From positions 1 through 22,877 of the forward strand of contig NZ_JAKJSQ010000061.1 in NCBI RefSeq assembly GCF_050337105.1: a stretch of DNA of 22,877 nt. Reading direction: 5' to 3'. Shown here one piece after another: positions 7,806 to 16,543 of this stretch. A model generated the notes under the pieces. That model was not told where the DNA came from. It saw only the letters and a list, made by a program, of their open reading frames with translations, and searched no databases. Origin of the DNA: Aliivibrio_A kagoshimensis. GTDB taxonomy: Bacteria > Pseudomonadota > Gammaproteobacteria > Enterobacterales > Vibrionaceae. How positions within the stretch are numbered: position 1 is the stretch's first letter; each line of letters starts with the position of its first letter. Position numbers and translations under genes: made by a program.

Positions 7806-9029
7806 ATGAAACGATCAATATTAACCTTGTCTAGTGTTGTTGTAGCGGCCCTATCGGTGACCTTGTCACCTGCTTCAGCTAAGGATTCAATGACTGCTGA
7901 ACAGGTAGCAGCCAAGTTAGTCCCGGTAACCCTTGCTAGCATTGACTATCCCGCACTGGCACCTCTAGGGAAGGTACCGACACCTGCTGATAACCCAACC
8001 ACGCCAGAAAAAGTGGAATTAGGGAAAGTTCTGTTTTTTGATGGCCGCTTGGGTGGAGATACATCGACACCATGTTCTGCTTGTCATAATCCAGCCTTAG
8101 GTTGGGATTTCCCATCGGATCTATCGTTGGGCTACCCTGGAACCGTCCACTGGCGAAACAGCCAAACCATTGTTAACTCCGGTTACTACAGTAAGCTCTT
8201 TTGGGCTGGCTCAAGTAAATCACTGGAAGGACAAGCGAAAAGTGCGGCTAAAGGCGGCGTTGCAGGTAACGGTGAAGATGATTTAATGGAAGCTCGTTTA
8301 GCCCTAGTTCCTGAGTACGTCACTGCATTTAATGAAATCTTTGGTGATAACTATCCAAAGATAAGTAACGCATGGAAAGCCATTGGCGCATTCGAGCGTA
8401 CATTAGTGCAAACCGACACCCCATTAGATAACTATTTAATGGGTGATGACGGTGCGCTCTCTAAGCAGCAACTTCGTGGAAAGGCGTTATTTGAAGGTAA
8501 AGCGAGTTGTATCGCTTGTCACAATGGGGCGTTAGCGTCTGATGAACAGTACTACAACGTCGGTGTTCCTTCTAATTTGCGCTGGGAAACCGATCCAATG
8601 GCACAGATTACCTTTAGGTACGAACTCTATGCCAAGGGTTCAACCGAGGAGATGTACCGTCATACCAAAGCGGATCCTGGTGTCTATTTCCGTGGTAAAC
8701 GTAAAGAGATGAAAGGGAAATTCCGCACACCGAGCCTACGTTACACCAAATACACAGCGCCTTACATGCATAACGGTACCCTTGCCACACTGGCCGACGT
8801 CGTAGATTTCTATGATCGTGGTGGTATTGATGCGAACGGACGTACCTCTACATTTAGCGAGTCTAAATCACCATTGATCAAGCCATTAGGTCTCTCTTCC
8901 GATGAGAAAGCCGATCTACTTGCATTCCTAGATGCCTTTACTGGTGAACGTCTATTGATGGATTATCCGACCATTCCAGAATACCAACCACTGTTTACTG
9001 AGAAGCAGCTCAAGGAGGCAACAAAATGA
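7806..9029 (+). CDS. Periplasmic di-heme cytochrome c peroxidase-like protein, IdrP-type (second copy)
   Basis: This 407-aa member of the di-heme peroxidase family has a Sec signal peptide ending at about SPASA (residue 25). Its heme sites are CSACH (C90, C93, H94) and CIACH (C235, C238, H239), and APYMHNG occurs near the C-terminus. AAGGAGA precedes the ATG. It resembles the preceding gene in layout but is clearly diverged, and it carries an extra N-terminal segment of about 30 residues. The pair is therefore an old duplication rather than a recent one. Its TGA overlaps the ATG of the Rieske gene (ATGA), indicating translational coupling. An IdrP1/IdrP2 role in detoxifying peroxide is inferred from the operon. 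Confidence 0.9.
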   Translation: MKRSILTLSSVVVAALSVTLSPASAKDSMTAEQVAAKLVPVTLASIDYPALAPLGKVPTPADNPTTPEKVELGKVLFFDGRLGGDTSTPCSACHNPALGWDFPSDLSLGYPGTVHWRNSQTIVNSGYYSKLFWAGSSKSLEGQAKSAAKGGVAGNGEDDLMEARLALVPEYVTAFNEIFGDNYPKISNAWKAIGAFERTLVQTDTPLDNYLMGDDGALSKQQLRGKALFEGKASCIACHNGALASDEQYYNVGVPSNLRWETDPMAQITFRYELYAKGSTEEMYRHTKADPGVYFRGKRKEMKGKFRTPSLRYTKYTAPYMHNGTLATLADVVDFYDRGGIDANGRTSTFSESKSPLIKPLGLSSDEKADLLAFLDAFTGERLLMDYPTIPEYQPLFTEKQLKEATK

Positions 9030-9625
9030 ACCTTGATAAATCAAAACCTAACAAGAGTGAAAGTGCACAAGAGCACCAGAAGTGCATGATGTCCCGCCGG
9101 GAATTCTTGATGTATTCAGGTGCAGCAGCAAGTACAGCCAGCATCGTTTCATTGACAATGTTCCCAGGTACGGCACAAGCCACCAGCACTCAAGCTCGAG
9201 TGGTTGGATATCCTAGGCTAAAGATTGCCCAACTCAGCGATCTAAAAGATAACGAGCCAGTTTACTTTAACTACCCTGATAATGGCCCGAACTCCCAAGC
9301 TATCCTCAGCAAAATGGGAGTACAAGCTGGTGGAGGAATTGGTAAACAGCAGGATGTAGCAGCCTTCTCTTTAATGTGTACCCATCAAGGTGGCCCATTA
9401 AACGGTCAATACAAAGTGGTTGGCGAACACCGTGTACTGGGCCAGTGTCCATTCCATCTTTCAACCTTTGATCTTCGAAGACATGGAATCATCGTATCAG
9501 GCCAAGCGTACGAAAGCCTACCTCAAGTACTGCTAGAGCTTGATGGTGACGATATCTATGCCGTGGGCATCATGGGTCTGCTATTTGGCCGAACCGATAA
9601 CATTATTGCGATGCAGGAGGCATAA
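9026..9625 (+). CDS. idrB: Rieske [2Fe-2S] subunit of iodate reductase (AioB-like), Tat-exported
   Basis: This is a 199-aa small subunit. An N-terminal extension precedes a twin-arginine signal, SRREFLMYSG (R24, R25), followed by a hydrophobic stretch and a likely cleavage after GTAQA. The Rieske ligands are C118 and H120 in CTHQGG and C141 and H144 in CPFHLS. The positions that hold the disulfide cysteines in many Rieske proteins are Gly and Leu, so no bridge can form; some AioB proteins also lack it. The catalytic partner has no signal peptide and probably crosses the membrane folded with this subunit, as in arsenite oxidase. AAGGAGG lies 6 nt before the ATG. It should transfer electrons between the Mo subunit and a periplasmic cytochrome. 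Confidence 0.88.
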   Translation: MNLDKSKPNKSESAQEHQKCMMSRREFLMYSGAAASTASIVSLTMFPGTAQATSTQARVVGYPRLKIAQLSDLKDNEPVYFNYPDNGPNSQAILSKMGVQAGGGIGKQQDVAAFSLMCTHQGGPLNGQYKVVGEHRVLGQCPFHLSTFDLRRHGIIVSGQAYESLPQVLLELDGDDIYAVGIMGLLFGRTDNIIAMQEA

Positions 9626-9627
9626 CA

Positions 9628-12324
9628 ATGACCACTAATTTTTATATTCCTGAAGATCACGCACCACTTCCACCTACCAATGCGGAAGTGATCACCACAG
9701 CATGTGATTACTGTATCGTGGCGTGTGGTTACAAAGTTTATCGCTGGCCTTTAGAGCAGAGAAATGGAGGCCAGAAAGCCGATCAAAATGCCTTTGGAAT
9801 TAACTTCCCAAGTGCTCCATTGCAAGCTTGGGTTGCTCCAGCACAGCACAACGTGATCATGCATAACGGCAAACCTCACAATATTATTGTGGTTCCAGAT
9901 AAAGATACTAAAGCGGTTAACAAATCAGGCGATTCATCAATGCGAGGGGGCCTGCTTGCACAGAAACTCTATAACCCTTCTACGGGTACTAGAGATCGTC
10001 TTACACAGCCATTAGTTCGAATTGGAGGTAGTCTACAGCCGGTATCATGGGACTTTGCGTTAGATATTGCCTCTGAAGTGGGTAAGTATGTTATTGATAC
10101 CCATGGTACTAATGCGTATGGAGTAAAAACATTCTCATACCAGTACATTGAAAATACCTACGCCATTACAAAATATGCACTGCGTCATGTTAATACGGCT
10201 AACTTCTCATTCCATGATACCCCATCAGATGTCACTTCTACTCCAGGGTTCCGTGATGCTGGCTTTGATAATTTCGGCCCTAGTTATGATGATTGGGGCG
10301 CTGCGGATGTATTAATGGTCTGTGGGACGGATCCATACGAAACCAAAACCATTCTATTCACCCAGTTTATGATGCCTGCGATTCAACGGGGCATGAAAAC
10401 TGTGATATTGAATCCTCGTGAAACTGCAGGGATCGCCTACATGAAAAAACATGGCGGTTTGCACTTAGACATTAATCCAGGATCTGACAACCTAGTGGTC
10501 GGCGCCATTCTTCGCGTCATCATGGACAACGGATGGGAAGATTCAGAGTGGATTAAAAAATGGGTTAATAATAAATGGGAGTCAAATTCAGGTTTTGGAC
10601 AGGGTACACGTAATACCCCATGGCAGTGGAGAACCACGTGGGGGAAATTCCAAACGGATGGGTTTGAAGATTATAAAAAATGGAATAAAAAACAGAAAGA
10701 GTATGATCCAGAATACGCCGCTGAAATGGCGGGCATTGATGTAGATAAGATCTACAAAGCGGCTGAAATGATGGCAAAACCTATTGATGGTAAACGTCCA
10801 AAGACCTCAATTGGGATCGAAAAGGGCTTCTATTGGTCAAATAATACCGGGAATACCAACGCTATTTCTACCTTAGCAACCATTGTGGGTGCGGGTGGTA
10901 GAGAAGGGCAAGTCGTCGGGCGATTTGGTGGACACCAGCGTGGAGGTCAATCAGGTGGGAAGTTACCTCGTAACAAGTCACCGGAGAAAGTGCCAGGAAG
11001 AAGACGCCGTGCATTAGATACGGATAGATATACCTATTCAGGTCATACACGCTTTGCTCACGTTATTGGTACTACATGGATTCAATCTATGTGTGGTAGC
11101 CAAGGGCTTCAGAAGAAATTTTGGGAGTTAGTGACGTCTAATCCTCACCAAGTATATACCCATGATAAACAAGAGATCATTGATACCTTAAAACGTCGTG
11201 CTGATTCAGGCGGAATGGTCGTGATTAACCAAGATATCTACCTACGCGATCCAATTGGTGCCAAATTTGCGGATATCGTCTTCCCAGCCGCTACATGGGG
11301 TGAAGTGGACTTCATGCGTGCTAATGGTGAACGCCGCCTACGTCTTTACCAGCAGTTTGCCGATGCGCCAGGGCATGCTAAGCCTGATTGGTGGATCATT
11401 GCTCAACTTGCCAAACGCATGGGATTTGATGGCTTTGATTGGCAGAATTCTAACGATGTGGCTGAAGAGGCTTCTCGATTCAGTCGTGGCAGTCGTAAAG
11501 ATTTTAATATGATTAAAGTTGCGGCACATGCTGAAGGTAAAACTCTTCATGAAAAACTTAGAGAATACGGAACCGACGGTATACAGGGCCCAGTTTTTTA
11601 TAACTACGATACGAAGAAGCTGGTTGGGACTAAACGACTGCACGACACGGAAATGACGCAGGAGACACTGGCAGAAAAAGGGCTTACCAATGGTCCTAAA
11701 GGGGCCAATGTGCTTAAGAAACAGTTAACTGGATTTAACAGTCAGACGGGTAAAGTAAACTTACAGAAACACCCATGGGATCTGTTCAGTGATTTCTATG
11801 CATGGATTCAACCAAAAGGTGACGAACTGTGGTTCTCTAACGGTCGAGTCAATGAGATATGGCAATCAGGTTTTGATGATGTGGAGCGTCGTGCCTACGT
11901 GATACAACGTTGGCCAGAAAACTGGGTTGAGATACACCCTGAAGACGCCAAGAAACGTGGGATTGAGTCCGGTGATCAGGTGATGATGTACTCTGATCGT
12001 GTTGCCAACTTCAAAGACACCATCCTTGGGGTTCATGCGGATGACTTCCAATTTAGTAAGTTAATGGAAAATGGACATATTAAACTGGATAAAGCCGCCG
12101 TCACCGCAGTAGCCATTGTCACACCGGCTACCAAGAAAGGGACACTTTACGCCAATATGATCGATATGCGACAGCCCTCTAACTCGTTAACCACACGTGT
12201 GGTTGATCAGATTAGTGGCAACTATAACTTCAAAATGGGGGTTTCAAACATTAAAAAAATTGGGGAGTCTAAATACAAACATGAATTTAGAGCCTTCTCA
12301 TTTGCGCCAAGAAACATAGTCTAA
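9628..12324 (+). CDS. idrA: Molybdopterin catalytic subunit of iodate reductase (arsenite-oxidase-like family)
   Basis: This 898-aa member of the DMSO reductase superfamily is closest to AioA. The N-terminal cluster motif C26-x2-C29-x3-C33 has Ser (S104, in SSMRGG) at the fourth-ligand spacing, as in AioA, which predicts a [3Fe-4S] cluster. Compared with the A. faecalis AioA sequence from memory, pocket residues His195, Arg419 and His423 correspond to H196, R432 and H436 (GRFGGHQ), but Glu203 is replaced by Ser (S204). C-terminal family motifs include ANGERRLRLYQQF and WFSNGRVNEIWQSGF. It has no signal peptide and depends on the Tat signal of the Rieske subunit 2 nt upstream. GGAGG precedes the ATG. 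Iodate as substrate is inferred from the two peroxidase partners and the changed pocket. An arsenite oxidase is the main alternative. Confidence 0.85.
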   Translation: MTTNFYIPEDHAPLPPTNAEVITTACDYCIVACGYKVYRWPLEQRNGGQKADQNAFGINFPSAPLQAWVAPAQHNVIMHNGKPHNIIVVPDKDTKAVNKSGDSSMRGGLLAQKLYNPSTGTRDRLTQPLVRIGGSLQPVSWDFALDIASEVGKYVIDTHGTNAYGVKTFSYQYIENTYAITKYALRHVNTANFSFHDTPSDVTSTPGFRDAGFDNFGPSYDDWGAADVLMVCGTDPYETKTILFTQFMMPAIQRGMKTVILNPRETAGIAYMKKHGGLHLDINPGSDNLVVGAILRVIMDNGWEDSEWIKKWVNNKWESNSGFGQGTRNTPWQWRTTWGKFQTDGFEDYKKWNKKQKEYDPEYAAEMAGIDVDKIYKAAEMMAKPIDGKRPKTSIGIEKGFYWSNNTGNTNAISTLATIVGAGGREGQVVGRFGGHQRGGQSGGKLPRNKSPEKVPGRRRRALDTDRYTYSGHTRFAHVIGTTWIQSMCGSQGLQKKFWELVTSNPHQVYTHDKQEIIDTLKRRADSGGMVVINQDIYLRDPIGAKFADIVFPAATWGEVDFMRANGERRLRLYQQFADAPGHAKPDWWIIAQLAKRMGFDGFDWQNSNDVAEEASRFSRGSRKDFNMIKVAAHAEGKTLHEKLREYGTDGIQGPVFYNYDTKKLVGTKRLHDTEMTQETLAEKGLTNGPKGANVLKKQLTGFNSQTGKVNLQKHPWDLFSDFYAWIQPKGDELWFSNGRVNEIWQSGFDDVERRAYVIQRWPENWVEIHPEDAKKRGIESGDQVMMYSDRVANFKDTILGVHADDFQFSKLMENGHIKLDKAAVTAVAIVTPATKKGTLYANMIDMRQPSNSLTTRVVDQISGNYNFKMGVSNIKKIGESKYKHEFRAFSFAPRNIV

Positions 12325-12329
12325 ACCTA

Positions 12330-12358
12330 AAGCAAGTGGGTATGTTACTCACTTGCTT
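12330..12358 (+). terminator. Terminator of the Idr operon
   Basis: AAGCAAGTG (12330-12338) pairs perfectly with CACTTGCTT (12350-12358), and the stem can extend inward by a G-U and a G-C pair. A T-rich but interrupted tail follows. It begins 5 nt after the idrA stop. Confidence 0.7.
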
Positions 12359-12409
12359 CTTACTTCCTTACGAATAACTCAATAAAAAAGTCATGTCGTC
12401 ATATAGCTT

Positions 12410-12418
12410 TGCTACAAT
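12410..12418 (+). promoter_or_regulatory. Extended -10 promoter for galE
   Basis: TGCTACAAT fits an extended -10 element (TGn then TATAAT, one mismatch). The -35 region is poor. It lies 30 nt before the galE start codon, and AGGAAGGA follows as the ribosome site. Confidence 0.4.
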
Positions 12419-12448
12419 ACCGCTAGATTTCTGATTAGGAAGGATATT

Positions 12449-13462
12449 ATGCAGGTATTAGTAACAGGCGGTATGGGCTACATTGGAAGCCATACATGCA
12501 TTCAGATGATTGAACAGGGTATGACGCCAATCATTGTTGATAATCTCGATAACAGTAAGCAAAGTGTACTTGATAGAATCGAGTTTGTTTCTGGAGTTCG
12601 TCCGCTATTTTATCAAGGTGATATAAGAGACAAAGCATTCTTAGACACACTGTTCGCTAAGCATACTATCGACTCAGTGATTCATTTCGCTGGCTTAAAA
12701 GCGGTTGGCGAATCCGTAGCGAAACCTCTAGAGTATTACGATAACAATGTGACTGGAACACTAGTTCTTGTCGATGCCATGCGTAGAGCAGGTGTTAACT
12801 CAATTATTTTTAGCTCTTCAGCTACCGTTTATGGCGATCCGGCTTCTGTCCCTATCAATGAGTCTTTTCCTACCAGCGCTACCAATCCATACGGACGCAG
12901 TAAGCTAATTGTAGAAGAGTGCTTAACCGATTTTCAAATGGCCAATCCAGACTGGAGTATAACTCTGCTGCGCTACTTTAATCCCGTGGGTTCGCACCCA
13001 AGTGGTGAGTTGGGCGAGGATCCTCAAGGGATCCCTAACAACTTAATGCCATTTATTTCACAAGTCGCCATTGGCCGCCGTGAATTTTTATCGGTTTTTG
13101 GTGATGATTACGCCACCACCGATGGTACCGGTGTGCGTGATTACATCCATGTACTTGATCTTTCTGCTGGTCATATTGCAGCGCTTAATAAAGTGGGAAG
13201 TCAGCCAGGATTACACACCTATAACTTAGGCACTGGAATTGGCTACAGCGTTTTAGAGATGGTTAACGCCTTTGAGCAAGCATCTGGTGCAGACGTGGCT
13301 TACCGTATCGTTGAGAGAAGACCAGGCGATATCGCAGAGTGTTGGGCCGACCCAACTAAAGCGAAAACTGAATTAGAATGGTCTGCAAAATTCGACCTTC
13401 AACAGATGACAGTTGATACTTGGAACTGGCAACAAAAAAACCCAACAGGTTATCCTGATTAG
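12449..13462 (+). CDS. galE: UDP-glucose 4-epimerase
   Basis: This 337-aa extended short-chain dehydrogenase interconverts UDP-glucose and UDP-galactose for galactose use and surface polysaccharide synthesis in the cytosol. It has the NAD-binding motif GGMGYIGSH (residues 7-15), a catalytic Ser in FSSSATVYG, and the Tyr-Lys pair in NPYGRSK. LRYFNPVGSHPSG, DGTGVRDYIHVLDL and the C-terminal RPGDIAECWADP are typical of GalE. The length matches the family. AGGAAGGA lies upstream of the ATG. It stands alone between two terminators, not in a gal operon. Confidence 0.97.
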   Translation: MQVLVTGGMGYIGSHTCIQMIEQGMTPIIVDNLDNSKQSVLDRIEFVSGVRPLFYQGDIRDKAFLDTLFAKHTIDSVIHFAGLKAVGESVAKPLEYYDNNVTGTLVLVDAMRRAGVNSIIFSSSATVYGDPASVPINESFPTSATNPYGRSKLIVEECLTDFQMANPDWSITLLRYFNPVGSHPSGELGEDPQGIPNNLMPFISQVAIGRREFLSVFGDDYATTDGTGVRDYIHVLDLSAGHIAALNKVGSQPGLHTYNLGTGIGYSVLEMVNAFEQASGADVAYRIVERRPGDIAECWADPTKAKTELEWSAKFDLQQMTVDTWNWQQKNPTGYPD

Positions 13463-13467
13463 TACCC

Positions 13468-13502
13468 AAAAGTGGGAAAAGCATAACTTTTTCCACTTTT
13501 TT
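13468..13502 (+). terminator. Rho-independent terminator of galE
   Basis: AAAAGTGGGAAAA (13468-13480) pairs with TTTTTCCACTTTT (13488-13500) with one G-U pair and a short loop, followed by further T-rich sequence. It lies just after the galE stop. Confidence 0.85.
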
Positions 13503-13618
13503 CCATCTTTTTTCAAGATAGTCGCACAAATTTCATACATTCCTCACCATATTGTAGGCAAAGATGTTAACATTGCGCCGCAATCGACTGATTGATGTGT
13601 TTAATTGAGGAAGAAAAA

Positions 13619-13693
13619 ATGGAAATCGTGCTTTTAGTTGTTTTTGTAGTAGCTGCTTTTATCATGGTGAGAAAAGAGATGAAAAAGAGTTAA
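13619..13693 (+). CDS. 24-aa single-pass membrane small protein
   Basis: This short reading frame encodes MEIVLLVVFVVAAFIMVRKE followed by MKKS and TAA. A ribosome site GAGGAAG lies 6 nt before the ATG. The protein is an uninterrupted hydrophobic helix of about 16 residues followed by a positively charged tail, so it should sit in the inner membrane with the C-terminus in the cytoplasm. It lies between the galE terminator and a hairpin at 13694-13722, so it appears to be a separate transcription unit. The function is unknown. Many such peptides are modulators of larger membrane proteins, but nothing here says which. Confidence 0.6.
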   Translation: MEIVLLVVFVVAAFIMVRKEMKKS

Positions 13694-13722
13694 TCTAAGG
13701 CATGATTTAACTGCGCCTTAGA
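13694..13722. terminator. Hairpin between convergent genes
   Basis: TCTAAGGC (13694-13701) and GCCTTAGA (13715-13722) form a perfect 8-bp stem with a 13-nt loop. It starts right after the small-protein stop and 6 nt before the stop of the convergent patZ-like gene, so it probably ends transcription from both sides. The T-tracts are weak. Confidence 0.55.
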
Positions 13723-13728
13723 CTAGGT

Positions 13729-16407
13729 TTATAACCGTAATAACATATCAACGACGCCATCTTCCATCTGTATATCGATCTCGAACCCTAGTTTTTGAGC
13801 TAGTAGAATCATTCCCCGATTATTTGGCATCGTCATACCTGAGATACTTTTAGTCCCGTGATCTGTGCAATACTCAATGATCTTTGTCATTAAGATCCTG
13901 CCCAAGCCATGACCTTTTAGATCGGAACGTACCAAAACAGCAAACTCTGCATCAATATTTTCCGGATCCGCCACTGCACGTGCGACCGCTATAATTGTCT
14001 CTTCACCACCGTCCATCGTTGTTGCAACAAATGCCATTTCTCGGTCGTAATCGATCTGAGTCAAGTTGGCCAAAGCTTCATGATTTAACTCACCCACATC
14101 TGAGAAAAAACGCTTATAGAGATCATCGACTGAGACATTTGAAATGAATTCAGCATGTTTAGGTTCATCTTCAGGCAGAATAGGGCGCAGCAATACATCA
14201 GAGCCATCTTTGAGTGTCACCACTTGTTCAAGTTCATCTGGGTAAGGGCGAATTGCTAACCGTTGATGCGAACTCCCTTCAAAAGGCGCTAAGCACAGCT
14301 CTGCATCAATAATGGTCAAATCACTGCCTGAAATAAGTAGAGGATTAATGTCTAATTCAATGATCTCAGGGCAATCTATGATCATCTGAGACAATCTCAC
14401 TAAAAATGCACTCAACTCATCAATATTCATTTTATCAGGTCGATTCTGATTTCTAATTTTTCCACTTTTGATTGCATTAACCACTAAATAGCGAGCTAAC
14501 GCCGTATTTAATGGCGGAATGGCTACTGCGGCATCACGGTTATCATCCCATTCAGATCCTCCTTCGCCTAACAAGATCACGGGACCGAAGATAGGATCAC
14601 TGTTCACTTTGACTCTAAGTTCCTGAGCGCCTGCACGGTTGGCCATAGATTGAACCACTAAACCATCAATTCGGGCGGCAGGGTAACTTAATTGAACCCT
14701 ATCTAATATCGCCTGTGCGCCACTTGCCACCTCTTGAGCACTATTAAGACTGAGCATGATTCCTTGAACGTCTGATTTATAAGGGATGTCCGGTGACCTC
14801 AATTTAACCGCTACCGGGTAGCCAATATTTTCAGAGATATGTGTCGCTTCTGACGTATCTAAAGCAATCCAGGTCTCAAGTGCTGAAAAGCCATAATATG
14901 AGAACAAGGTTTGAAGTTGATGGGTATCGAGTTTATATTCACTTTTATCAAGACGTTTGTTGATCCATTGATGTGCTTTGGCTTTGTTGTCCTTTGAAAT
15001 ATGTCCCGTAGAAGTCGGTGTTTCCATGAGCTGTTTTTGGTTGCGTCGATACTCAACCAAGTGTGCAAACGCTGCCACTGAACTTTCTGGTGTTCGATAA
15101 GTAGGGAATCCAGCTTGAGTAAATAGCAATCTGGCCCCTTTGGCACTGTTTTCGCCCGACCAGTTTGTAAGGATATTATAGTGCTTACTTTTTGGGTGTT
15201 TTTTGATCACTTCAATGATCCGTTTCGCGGCCTCTTTTGATGGCGAGATCGCAGAAGGGCAGTGCATGATCAACAATGCATCGAAGTTACCGTCATTTAA
15301 CAAGATCTCCAATACCTGACAATAACGCTCTATACTGGCATCACCCAATAGATTTATCGGATTCTCTGTTGACCAACTTTTCGGCAATACCAAATCTAAA
15401 GCAGTAACCGTTTCAGGTAGAAGTGTCGCTAATTTCCCTCCACGTTGCATCAAAGTATCAACAGCCATTGTCGCCGGACCATGACCATTGGACATAATGG
15501 CTAAACGCTCACCACGAAGAGGAACCGAGTGCGCCAATGTCTCTACCGCCGCGAACAGCTCATGAGTATTTGGAACTCTGAGCATACCAGCACGGCGTAT
15601 TGCAGAATCATAGACCACATCAAGACTGTATAGATCTTTAGAGTGCAAAACAGCGGCTCGACCGCCTTGTCGACTATTGCCACTTTTAAGAACGAGTATT
15701 CTGCGATTTCTTGAAGCAGCTCGCGCGGCAGACATGAATTTTCTAGCGTCTGATATTGAGTCGATATAAAGCAAAATTGCATCCGTTTTGCTATCAGTAC
15801 ATAAGGTATCGAGCAGTTCAGAAAAATCGATGTCTGCGGTATCCCCCAAAGAGATAAACGATGAGAACCCAATTCTTTTTTCATTTGCCCAGTCGAGGAT
15901 GGTCGTACAGACTGCAGAAGACTGAGAAACAAAGGCAATATTTCCTTTTAAGGCAGTAATCGGGGAGAACGACGCGTTTAAGTTCAGCCAAGGAAGAATA
16001 ATGCCGAGACTATTTGGCCCCAACAGACGGATACCATATTCTGCAGCAATAAGTTTACATCGATCCAGAGCCGTCTCTCCGTTTTCATCGACGTCAATCG
16101 ACATCTCAGAAGAGAGTAAAATAGCGGCTTTGACCCCTTTCTCTCCTAACTCTTGGAGTAACTGAGGATTACGCATGGCATTGGTACACAGTACCGTTAA
16201 ATCTGGAATGATGGGCATATCAGAGATGGAAGCGTAGGCCAGAACGCCACGAACAGAGTGATACTTAGGAGTGACAGGAATAATTGGACCATTAAAGCCT
16301 GCAGATAACAGATTACGCATGACTATATTGCCCGCACGGTACTCAGTATCAGATGCCCCAACAATAGCAACAGACGTCGGTTTAAGTAACTTGTGTAACG
16401 TTTGCAT
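13729..16407 (-). CDS. patZ: Acyl-CoA synthetase (ADP-forming)-like / GNAT protein lysine acetyltransferase, PatZ/Pka type
   Basis: This 892-aa protein has the same architecture and length as E. coli PatZ (YfiQ/Pka), which acetylates acetyl-CoA synthetase and other proteins. In order it has a CoA-binding Rossmann domain (about 8-135), succinyl-CoA-ligase-like domains (about 150-460), an ATP-grasp domain (about 485-700) and a C-terminal GNAT domain (about 730-892). The GNAT acetyl-CoA loop is LKGHGLGRILM. In active ADP-forming synthetases the phospho-histidine lies in an HTGALAG-like motif. Here the corresponding stretch reads LHSKDLYSLD, so the His is present but its surroundings are degenerate, and ligase activity is doubtful. 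It is convergent with the small protein gene and stands alone on its strand. Confidence 0.92.
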   Translation of the reverse strand: MQTLHKLLKPTSVAIVGASDTEYRAGNIVMRNLLSAGFNGPIIPVTPKYHSVRGVLAYASISDMPIIPDLTVLCTNAMRNPQLLQELGEKGVKAAILLSSEMSIDVDENGETALDRCKLIAAEYGIRLLGPNSLGIILPWLNLNASFSPITALKGNIAFVSQSSAVCTTILDWANEKRIGFSSFISLGDTADIDFSELLDTLCTDSKTDAILLYIDSISDARKFMSAARAASRNRRILVLKSGNSRQGGRAAVLHSKDLYSLDVVYDSAIRRAGMLRVPNTHELFAAVETLAHSVPLRGERLAIMSNGHGPATMAVDTLMQRGGKLATLLPETVTALDLVLPKSWSTENPINLLGDASIERYCQVLEILLNDGNFDALLIMHCPSAISPSKEAAKRIIEVIKKHPKSKHYNILTNWSGENSAKGARLLFTQAGFPTYRTPESSVAAFAHLVEYRRNQKQLMETPTSTGHISKDNKAKAHQWINKRLDKSEYKLDTHQLQTLFSYYGFSALETWIALDTSEATHISENIGYPVAVKLRSPDIPYKSDVQGIMLSLNSAQEVASGAQAILDRVQLSYPAARIDGLVVQSMANRAGAQELRVKVNSDPIFGPVILLGEGGSEWDDNRDAAVAIPPLNTALARYLVVNAIKSGKIRNQNRPDKMNIDELSAFLVRLSQMIIDCPEIIELDINPLLISGSDLTIIDAELCLAPFEGSSHQRLAIRPYPDELEQVVTLKDGSDVLLRPILPEDEPKHAEFISNVSVDDLYKRFFSDVGELNHEALANLTQIDYDREMAFVATTMDGGEETIIAVARAVADPENIDAEFAVLVRSDLKGHGLGRILMTKIIEYCTDHGTKSISGMTMPNNRGMILLAQKLGFEIDIQMEDGVVDMLLRL

Positions 16408-16521
16408 ATCTCTCTCCAGATGTTACTCAACATTTCGCTACTTTGTTCTTATATTGTACGAAAAACTAAACCTTTGGTATTCAATCTGTTGTGTCGTTGT
16501 GATCTAAGTTTACTTTATCAA

Positions 16522-16543
16522 GTTACCTTGGTATTTTGGTAAC
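16522..16543. repeat. Inverted repeat in the gap before the SPOR lipoprotein gene
   Basis: GTTACC (16522-16527) and GGTAAC (16538-16543) are perfect reverse complements with a 10-nt spacer, a geometry that suits a dimeric regulator. It lies in the 255-bp gap between divergent genes. A TATAAT at 16590-16595 is nearby, but I found no convincing -35. The rest of the gap shows nothing I can name. Confidence 0.3.

Noticed and set aside
9026..12324. Arsenite oxidase (aioBA)
   Set aside because: Family resemblance is strong, but two di-heme peroxidases are in the operon, the Glu of the arsenite pocket is replaced, and no arsenic-related genes are present. Iodate reductase explains the context better.
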